Origin: Humulus lupulus
Taxonomy: Eukaryota > Streptophyta > Magnoliopsida > Rosales > Cannabaceae
Length of the DNA stretch: 64,000 nucleotides
Assembly (NCBI RefSeq): GCF_963169125.1
Contig: NC_084795.1
Location: 265,541,042 to 265,605,041 of the forward strand
Direction of reading: 5' to 3'
In this document: positions 55,552 to 64,000 of the stretch, one piece after another
How positions within the stretch are numbered: position 1 is the stretch's first letter
Layout: every line of letters begins with the position of its first letter
Position numbers and translations under genes: made by a program
Notes under the pieces: model-generated
What the model was told of the DNA's origin: nothing
Database searches by the model: none
What the model saw: the letters and a program-made list of their open reading frames with translations, nothing else

Positions 55552-58500
55552 ACATGTTAGGCCCATCCAATTATTAACATATCAATCATCATTATTAAGT
55601 TATTTTTTGCATTTGGGCTTTAAATATAAGTATAATGATGGCCCATTTTTTGCGTTTAAAAAAAAATGTGGGAAAACTCAAATAAAACTTTCATAAAATG
55701 TTAGGTTTTATTTGGGCCCAATTAAACATGTAAAGTTTAAATTCCTCTCTTGTGGGTGATTCCACTTGTGAAGGCCCATTTGCTTTGCATTACTAGATTG
55801 GGCCTAATCAATTGAATAACAATTAATAAAACAAAGGTTCAAATTCCTGTCTTTTTGGGCTTTGTGTGGAAGTTAGGGAGCCTTAGTAGTGGGTCCGATA
55901 TACTGAACCCAGCTCTCCTCTATGCAAGCTCGAATTGTTAAGGCCCATTTACCTAAGTTGGACTTAATTGTATTAGGTTATTCTTTTTAGTTGGACCTAA
56001 AAATTGATTAGAAACATATTAATTCTAATTTTTTGATTAATTTTCAATGGTAATTTTAGAATTAATGGAAAAATTATAAACTATGGTTTGTTGATTATTT
56101 TAATAATTTGGCAAACCTTAGTTGGTTTATTGATTATTTTGATAATTTGGAAAACCTAAGTTGATATTTTTTCAAAAAGAATAAAATACTAAAATATTTA
56201 ATAATGAGTTTTAAAAATTTTCAATTCGATCTCCACCGTTGATTTAACAAGGTTAGAGTTCAGTGGGGCCTCATGGCGCTTTGATTTCGTCTCCCTACGG
56301 AAGGTGTTCATTGGACTTCTTAACATGGTTAAATTTCTTAGGATAGATGGTTATAGATGGACCTTCTATAGACTCATCCCTACGGTGACTATAGGAATTA
56401 AGTCTATAATAATCGAAACCGTGGGTCAAACTCATAAAGTAAGAAATATTTGTGACTCTCGCCTACCGGGACACATGAGTTTCCGTTACTTTGATCGGAT
56501 GGAATAGGTAGTTAATAAAAGTTTATGACGTTTTATTAATTGAGATGTTTCTCTATTTAACTACGTGAATATTTGTGACTCTCGCCTACCGGGACACATG
56601 GGTTCATGGCTAGCTAAAGTACCTAAGAAATAGAAGATAAGTGTTTTAGTATTTTGCTTATCTCAAAACATATTGTATGTTATGCTATTTCTAAAATATT
56701 TAATGAATAAATGTTTGTCAAGCAATGCGTTGATTTCTACTTAGTTGATAATAGAAGCTCTAGGCTTCCCACCTCATACTCTCTCTGATCTCTAAAATGT
56801 TACTCTATGGTGAGAACCTCACGAAATGTTTGTCCAACATCAACATGGTGTTGATTTTAGACAACATCGAGTTCGTGATAATCAAAGATATTCCTATTTT
56901 TCCCATGCAACGATCATCGAATCCTTCAAAGAGGATTGTTGATGGTAGTTCGAGCAAATGAAAGAATACTAATAATACTAAACAAGCTCAAGGAGAAGCT
57001 GCTTTGAGCTTCTTCTTCGAAGAGCAAGAGAGGAAGAAATTCATACAAAAAGAACAAGAAGTCAACTGGCAAGGCACCAAATGCTGCAAAGCATCTTGGA
57101 GCAAGGCCTGATTATAAGTACACAAAAAAGGTAGTGTTTCCAATTGCAAGGAGACTGGGAATTGGAACAAGATTTCCCGGAACTCAAGGCATATGGAACC
57201 CAAAATAATTAAATTTGTCTTGGATGCATGTGATTTTAGAGGATGATACTTCGAATTTGGATCGCTGAATCACAATCTACTAACACATGCATGTAACTTA
57301 TTTTTTTTTTTTACACTTTTAGCATTGGGAAAGCCATGAAGGATAAAAAGCCACGGCTTGGTATCCATCAAGGGTTGTTCGTATCAAACAAGGCAAAATG
57401 ATAAGCTTGAATGAATTTTGGAAATAAATATATTGTTTTAAGAAAATATTTATTTTATTCTGATTTTCAATAGAAATATTAATTTAAGTTTTTCTTATTA
57501 CATCAACAACAATTTGTAGTTACTTTCACAAGTAATAAAATCCTATTTCTTTAAATGGATGTGAATGGTGGGGTGGATGTATGAAAAACAGGCTATACCT
57601 ATTGCAACTAGACGAACCATATGTTATAAATAATGAGTTGTTTAAGACAGCTAATTCTAGGACTGTTAAACGACAAAAGGTCAATAACGTTAGAAATGAT
57701 GTACCCTTGGCATTTTTGCTTTGGTCATATTTGTTATGATAGGATTCAAAGACTAACAAAGGTTGGGCCTTTGAGGAAACTCACCTAGGGTGACCTACCT
57801 GTTTGTGAATCTAGTCTCGAGGGCAGAATGAAAAAGCGTCCATTCTCTGTGATAGGAGAAAGGGCCAAAGAACCACTAGGGCTAGTATGTTCAAATGTCT
57901 GGGGACATATGAATGTTCAAGCGAGGGGTGGTTATGAGTATTTCGTCACCTTCATCGACGATTGCTCTAGAGACTCATGTAAGTACCTAAAGCATAGGAA
58001 TTCTGCGAATTTGTTAAGAAGTTCAAAGAATTCATTGCTATGGCTTTAAAACCAAATTAGGTAAAACGTTAAAGATCTTGCGATCTGATAGGGGTGGAGG
58101 ATATTTGGATAATCAGAACCAAGATCATTTAATTGAACTTGAAGATTTGTTTAAAACAACTGCCCCAAGGACTCCGCAACAAAACAGTGTTGCTGAGTGG
58201 TGTGAATTGCACGTTTATGAAAATGTGTGTTCTATGATAAGCTATTAAACTCTACCAACTTCTTACCCAGATCTTTTCTGGAGACATACTACCTAGACCG
58301 CATGTGATATTTTTTTTTAAATGTTGTGCCGTCTCAAAAGTTGTCTCCAAGAAACCACTAGAATTATGAAATGGTCGTGAACTTGGTTTACGTCATTATG
58401 GAATTTGGTGGTGTCATGTTTTTGTCATGAGGAAAAAGGTAGAAAGCTAGAACAGTGAGCTGAGGGTTTGCTTGTTTGATGGCTATTCTAAAGGTACTCA

Positions 58501-58763
58501 GAGTGGTCTGTTTTATAGTCCAGTAGACAAGAAAGTGTTTGGCTCTACAAATGCAACTTTTCTGGATAACGACTACATAATGAATTTCAAGTCTCATAAA
58601 AAAAAAATTAGTATTAGATGGAAAAATGATAAACTATTGTTCCATCCTTACTGACGCAAGTCGATGATAACAAGGTACATTCAGAAACCACTAATCCAAG
58701 TCAGAAAGTTACGATGCCTCGTCATAGTGGGAGGATTTCTCGGAACCCGGTACCTATGATATG
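55552..58763 (+). pseudogene. K2: decayed copia copy (leader, gag, protease, integrase, start of pol), plus strand
   Basis: The leader from ACATGTTAGGCCCATCC matches K1 from about 48655. The gag ATG is lost (about 56762), and gag is about 420 bp shorter than in K1, lacking the capsid core. Integrase is recognised at 57828-58049 (KRPFSVIGERAKEPLGLV, NVWGHMNVQARGG, FIDDCSRDS) and at 58075-58200 (SDRGGGY, PQQNSVAEW). 58472-58654 matches the K1 block GGLFYSPVDKKVF. Many shifts and stops. It ends at 58763 in a junction with LTR sequence. Shares its lesions with K3. Confidence 0.8.
56116..58763 (+). repeat. Left arm of large inverted repeat (K2 side)
   Basis: Near-perfect reverse complement of 61349-64000, including shared decay (same lost gag start, same gag deletion, same homopolymer at about 58605). 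The true outer end is unknown because the right arm reaches the window edge. Confidence 0.92.
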
Positions 58764-59761
58764 CGGGGACCATGGATCCATGAAATCAAGCTCCAATAAG
58801 TTACCGTGAATTTATTTACGAATAATTTCACTACCTTATTAATTCCTCGTGACTCCACTATAGACTTTGGAATTGAACTCTTGAATTCATAGAACGTATT
58901 TTCAAAACCATAAATACGTTATCCATTGTTATAACCATTACAATCAGTCAATCCTCTATCGATGACTTACTAACGAGCTGGGTGCAAATTACCGTTTCAC
59001 CCCTCATCAGTATTTTATCCTTAACTCCCACTAAGTTCCTTATAAATGATATTTCCGTGAACTTAATCACAGAAATGAGATCTCAATCATTTAACCTTTT
59101 GAACAAAGCAATTAAGGAAATTATCTTTTCACTTCTCATACAGAAGTTATAGATTTCGTATCTATGAATAATACTCCCACTCAATTACACTAATAAATCT
59201 CCAAGATGTAAGTATAGGCTAGACCGTAGGGTAAGCTGGTAACGAACAAGTCAAAAGATTTAAATAATATAATTAGCAGAATATTATCACTCAGAATTAA
59301 GATCGGCTTAATATATGGTCAACGTTGTGACATTGATTAGATTTGATAACAACGATACTTATTTATCAATCAATAATCAATATCGGTCCTAGTCCGATGT
59401 AACTAAATACATCCGATCTTATCTATTTGGTCGATGCCTTGGACAAGACATCACACCCTGAATGTGTAAGTAGATCATATCGTAGATTGCCTAATCAGTG
59501 AAAATCCAATGCACTGATCTAATCTTAGGACTCGTTCTTTTGAACATATAATTACAACTATAATCCACTGTGACCTAGTCACTATAATTGTAACTATCCA
59601 TATGTTCGGGATTTTATAAATGTTTGTATTATTTCAATAATCATGTAATAAAACAAGCAAGCAACACGGTTGTCAAACTAAATGATTTCTACTACTTTTA
59701 TTGATAATATGAAATCATGCTACATGTCCGACATGGTTTTATAAGGGCATAAAACCCAACA
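58761..59761 (-). repeat. K3 3' LTR fragment, minus strand
   Basis: Minus strand TGTTGGGTTTTATGCCC at 59761, collinear with the first kilobase of the K1 LTR, cut at ATGCGGGGACC (58761). ATG is shared by both sides of the junction with K2. Confidence 0.87.
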
Positions 59762-61348
59762 AACTCCCACTTGCCCTTTTAAAACAAATGGGACATGTTT
59801 CTCAAAACCATGCATTCTACATGCTTCACAATTATGTTTTCTGCTTATATCTTTGTAAAGGGATATGAAAGATTGCCTTACAATGCTATCATCATCACCT
59901 TCGCCACACATCCTCGATAATGTGGTACTTTCTCTCTATATGCTTTGCTCTTTTGTAGCTTCGAGGTTCTTTCGAATTCGCTATTGCCTCATTACTGTCA
60001 CTAGAAAAAATGAGTGGTTTATCCATTTCTGGAATAACACCGAGATTCGTATAGAACTTCCTTAGCCAGACTATTTCCTTAGCCGCCATAGACGCAGCTA
60101 TGTACTCAACCTCCAAAGTGGATTCTAAAATGGCAGATAGCTTAACGCTTCTCCAAATCATAGCTCCACCCCCAAGAGTAAACACATTTTTCAGAAGTAG
60201 ACTTCTTGTCATCAACATCAGTCTAAAATCTGAATATGTGTAGCCTAACAGGTACAAAGATCCACCTGGAAAGACTAACATATAGTCTCTAGTCCATCAA
60301 AGATACCGACTTCCATCTATTGTTTATTTCCAAGGTTTTACTGACACTTTCTCACCACTCCCACTGCATAGAAGATCTTCAATCACAACACACAACATAG
60401 CATGCATTAGACTTCTAATTTCAAATGCACAAGGAATTCATTACATCTTTTCTTTCTCTTGAGGAGTCTGTAGAGACTGCTGCTTAGAAAAATAAATTCC
60501 ATGTCAAGACACTAAACATCCTTTCTCGGAATTTGATACAGAGTAATGACCAAGCACCTCACTAAAGTAGGTCGCTTGAGTTAGAGCTAAAGTTCAGTTA
60601 TTTATTTCCCTGATGTTTTGGATACCAAGAACACAACTTGCTACAACGAAATCTGGAATCTAGTTTCTAGCCAGTTCTTTATGTTTGATAATTTCTTGAC
60701 ATTGTTTCCAATGAATAAGATATCATCTACATAAAGGATTCAAAACACCACAATGTATTTTTCCTTAAGTTGTCAAACACAAGGGTCAACTACATTTTGT
60801 TCAAAAACTCAGGTCTTAATGTTTCCATTTAACCTTAATTCCAGGAGCGTGAAGCTTGTTTAAGTCCATAGATTGACTTACTCAGCTTTCCGAATTTCTT
60901 GTCCAACTACTTTAAATCCTTCTGATTGATACATGTTAATTGTCTCATCAAGATAGCCATTAAAAAATGCTTCTTTGATGTCCATTTGCCTTATCTTCTT
61001 AATCAAGAGTTGTGGCTATGGAGAAGAGAATACTAAATGAATTTTAACATGGCTACCGGAGAAAAAGTTTTCTCTAAGTCAAATTTCTCTCTCTACCACG
61101 AGTCGAGCCTTTAATGTCTCGACCTTTCTATCAGCTCCTCTCTTCTTCTTATAGATCCTCTTGCACCCCATGGGCCTAAAGTCCAATGGCACATCTACAA
61201 GATCTCAGACAAATTAAGAGTACTTAGACTTTATTACCTGGTACTTGACTTTGAGTCAAAAATCCCTTTCAGACCTACCCATTGCCTATTTAAAGGCCAA
61301 CGAATCATTGTTACTTGTGTCCCCAACCAACTTGTGGGTTTCACTATC
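59762..61348 (-). pseudogene. K3 copia RT-RNase H remnant (loop of the inverted repeat)
   Basis: PPT next to the LTR, then RNase H at 60281-59895 (FTLGGGAMIWRSVKLSAI, EVEYIAAS, KEPRSYKRAKHIERKYHI) and, further up, broken RT matching K1 52387-53200. Multiple stops and shifts. This part has no counterpart in K2. Confidence 0.8.
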
Positions 61349-63350
61349 CATATCATAGGTACCGGGTTCCGAGAAATCCTCCCACTATGACGAGGCATCG
61401 TAACTTTCTGACTTGGATTAGTGGTTTCTGAATGTACCTTGTTATCATCGACTTGCGTCAGTAAGGATGGAACAAAAGGTTATCATTTTTCCATCTAATA
61501 CTAATTTTTTTTTTTTTATGAGACTTGAAATTCATTATGTAGTCGTTATCCAGAAAAGTTGCATTTGTAGAGCCAAACACTTTCTTGTCTACTGGACTAT
61601 AAAACAGACCACTCTGAGTACCTTTAGAATAGCCATCAAACAAGCAAACCCTCAGCTCACTGTTTTAGCTTTCTACCTTTTTCCTCATGACAAAAACATG
61701 ACACCACCAAATTCCATAATGACGTAAACCAAGTTCACGACCATTTCATAATTCTAGTGGTGTCTTGGAGACAACTTTTGAGACGGCACAACATTTAAAA
61801 AAAAATATCACATGCGGTCTAGGTAGTATGTCTCCAGAAAAGATCTGGGTAAGAAGTTGGTAGAGTTTAATAGCTTATCATAGAACACACATTTTCATAA
61901 ACGTGCAATTCACACCACTCAGCAACACTGTTTTGTTGCGGAGTCCTTGGGGCAGTTGTTTTAAACAAATCTTCAAGTTCAATTAAATGATCTTGGTTCT
62001 GATTATCCAAATATCCTCCACCCCTATCAGATCGCAAGATCTTTAACGTTTTACCTAATTTGGTTTTAAAGCCATAGCAATGAATTCTTTGAACTTCTTA
62101 ACAAATTCGCAGAATTCCTATGCTTTAGGTACTTACATGAGTCTCTAGAGCAATCGTCGATGAAGGTGACGAAATACTCATAACCACCCCTCGCTTGAAC
62201 ATTCATATGTCCCCAGACATTTGAACATACTAGCCCTAGTGGTTCTTTGGCCCTTTCTCCTATCACAGAGAATGGACGCTTTGTCATTCTGCCCTCGAGA
62301 CTAGATTCACAAACAGGTAGGTCACCCTAGGTGAGTTCCCTCAAAGGCCCAGCCTTTGTTAGTCTTTGAATCCTATCATAACAAATATGACCAAAGCGAA
62401 AATGCCAAGGGTACATCATTTCTAACGTTATTGACCTTTTGTCGTTTAACAGTCCTAGAATTAGCTGTCTTAAACAACTCATTATTTATAACATAGGGTT
62501 CGTCTAGTTGCAATAGGTATAGCCTGTTTTTCATACATCCACCCCACAATTCACATCCATTTAAAGAAATAGGATTTTATTACTTGTGAAAGTAACTACA
62601 AATTGTTGTTGATGTAATAAGAAAAACTTAAATTAAAATTTCCATTGAAAATCGGAATAAAATAAACATTGTCTTAAAACAATATATTTATTTCCAAAAT
62701 TCATTCAAGCTTATCATTTTGCCTTGTTTGATACAAACAACCCTTGATGGATACCAAGCCGTGGCTTTTTATCCTTCATGGCTTTCCCAATGCTAAAAGT
62801 GTAAAAAAAAAAATAAGTTACATGCATGTGTTAGTAGATTGTGATTCAGCGATCCAAATTCGAAGTATCATCCTCTAAAATCACATGCATCCAAGACAAA
62901 TTTAATTATTTTGGGTTCCATATGCCTTGAGTTCTAGGCAATCTTGTTCCAATTCCCAGTCTCCTTGCAATTGGAAACACTACCATTTTTGTGTACTTAT
63001 AATCAGGCCTTGCTCCAAGATACTTTGCAGCATTTGATGCCTTGCCAGTTGACTTCTTGTTCTTTTTCTATGAATTTCTTTCTCTCTTGCTCTTCGAAGA
63101 AGAAGTTCAAAGCAGCTTCTCCTTGAGCTTGTTTAGTATTATTAGTATTCTTTCATTTGCTCGAACTACCATCAACAATCCTCTTTGAAGGATTCGGTGA
63201 TCGTTGCATGGGAAAAATAGGAATATCTTTGATTATCACGAACTCGATGTTGTCTAAAATCAACACCATGTTGATGTTGGACAAACATTTCGTGAGGTTC
63301 TCACCCTAGAGTAACATTTTAGAGATCAGAGAGAGTATGAGGTGGGAAGC
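61349..63350 (-). pseudogene. K3: decayed copia gag-protease-integrase, minus strand
   Basis: Same domains and lesions as K2 in the opposite direction: integrase at 62287-62066, gag/knuckle remnant near 63126-62944, lost gag start near 63350. Unlike K2 it continues into RT, RNase H, PPT and LTR, so it is the more complete copy. Confidence 0.8.
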
Positions 63351-64000
63351 CTAGAGCTTCTATTATCAACTAAGTAGAAATCAACGCATTGCTTGACAAA
63401 TATTTATTCATTAAATATTTTAGAAATAGCATAACATACAAAATGTTTTGAGATAAGCAAAATACTAAAACACTTATCTTCTATTTCTTAGGTACTTTAG
63501 CTAGCCATGAACCCATGTGTCCCGGTAGGCGAGAGTCACAAATATTCACGTAGTTAAATAGAGAAACATCTCAATTAATAAAACGTCATAGACTTTTATT
63601 AACTACCTATTCCATCCGATCAAAGTAACAGAAACTCATGTGTCCCGGTAGGCGAGAGTCACAAATATTTCTTACTTTATGAGTTTGACCCACGGTTTCG
63701 ATTATTATAGACTTAATTCCTATAGTCACCGTAGGGATGAGTCTATAGAAAGTCCATCTATAACCATCTATCCTAAGAAATTTAACCATGTTAAGAAGTC
63801 CAGTGAACACCTTCCGTAGGGAGACGAAATCAAAGCGTCATGAGGCCCCACTGAACTCTAACCTTGTTAAATCAACGGTGGAGATCGAATTGAAAAATTT
63901 TAAAACTCATTATTAAATATTTTAGTATTTTATTCTTTTTGAAAAAAAATATCAACTAAGGTTTTCCAAATTATCAAAATAATCAATAAACCAACTAAGG
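63351..64000 (-). other. K3 leader, cut by window end
   Basis: Contains the two CTCGCCTACCGGGACACAT segments (63517-63535 and 63641-63660, minus strand), as in K1 and K2. No ORF. Confidence 0.75.

Larger units (their letters stand above)
61349..64000 (-). repeat. Right arm of large inverted repeat (K3 side), running off the window
   Basis: Reverse complement of 56116-58763. Comparison of matching open frames shows only isolated changes (for example Lys/Thr at the second codon of the 57828 and 62287 frames). Confidence 0.92.

Overview
This window comes from a repeat-rich plant nuclear genome, probably a dicot. The species cannot be read from the sequence. I found no host protein-coding gene, rRNA or working tRNA gene. 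Nearly every base belongs to a nest of LTR retrotransposons, and most of the nest can be resolved from LTR ends (TG...CA), 5-bp target-site duplications (TSDs), primer-binding sites (PBS) and polypurine tracts (PPT). Labels used below: T1, F, A, B, G, H, E, C, D and K0-K3.

Layout. (1) 1-14009: T1, a minus-strand Ty3/gypsy element of the Tat lineage. It has two RNase H domains and a plus-strand (antisense) intron-containing gene between pol and the 3' LTR. The window starts inside its 3' LTR. Its pol is broken by solo LTR F (7068-8992). T1 sits inside the 5' LTR of element A. (2) 14010-18219: A, a plus-strand gypsy element reduced to LTR, short leader and LTR. (3) 18220-18671: an unidentified coding fragment and an LTR stub. 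(4) 18672-36176: B, a minus-strand gypsy element whose 5' LTR holds a three-deep nest. Solo LTR G (TSD AGAAC) contains solo LTR H of the T1 family (TSD GTAAG), which contains the two-LTR chromovirus E (TSD TGCCC). (5) 36177-42888: LTR C, interrupted by D (TSD CAGTG), a two-LTR element with no recognisable gag-pol. (6) 42889-43876: a spliced coiled-coil gene remnant. (7) 43877-64000: Ty1/copia copies. K0 is a minus-strand 3' LTR. K1 is nearly intact, with one nonsense codon in its polyprotein. K2 and K3 are decayed and form an inverted repeat with arms of at least 2.65 kb that runs off the window.

The observations most worth following are these. E has LTRs that differ at only about four of 1,889 positions, yet its gag-pol is multiply broken and lacks key catalytic parts, while a 155-codon leader ORF of unknown function just after a predicted intron is intact. 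K2/K3 could be transcribed into a long hairpin RNA. B keeps one reading frame for 2 kb but carries twelve TAG/TGA stops and no TAA, as expected from deamination of methylated CG and CHG cytosines. The T1 antisense gene has its own TATA box, a tRNA-like Pol III motif pair and splice sites. A 12-bp palindrome is repeated four times in the U3 of the E/F/G LTR families.

All family assignments come from motifs read by eye. Coordinates of LTR ends supported by TSDs should be exact to the base; other boundaries are approximate.
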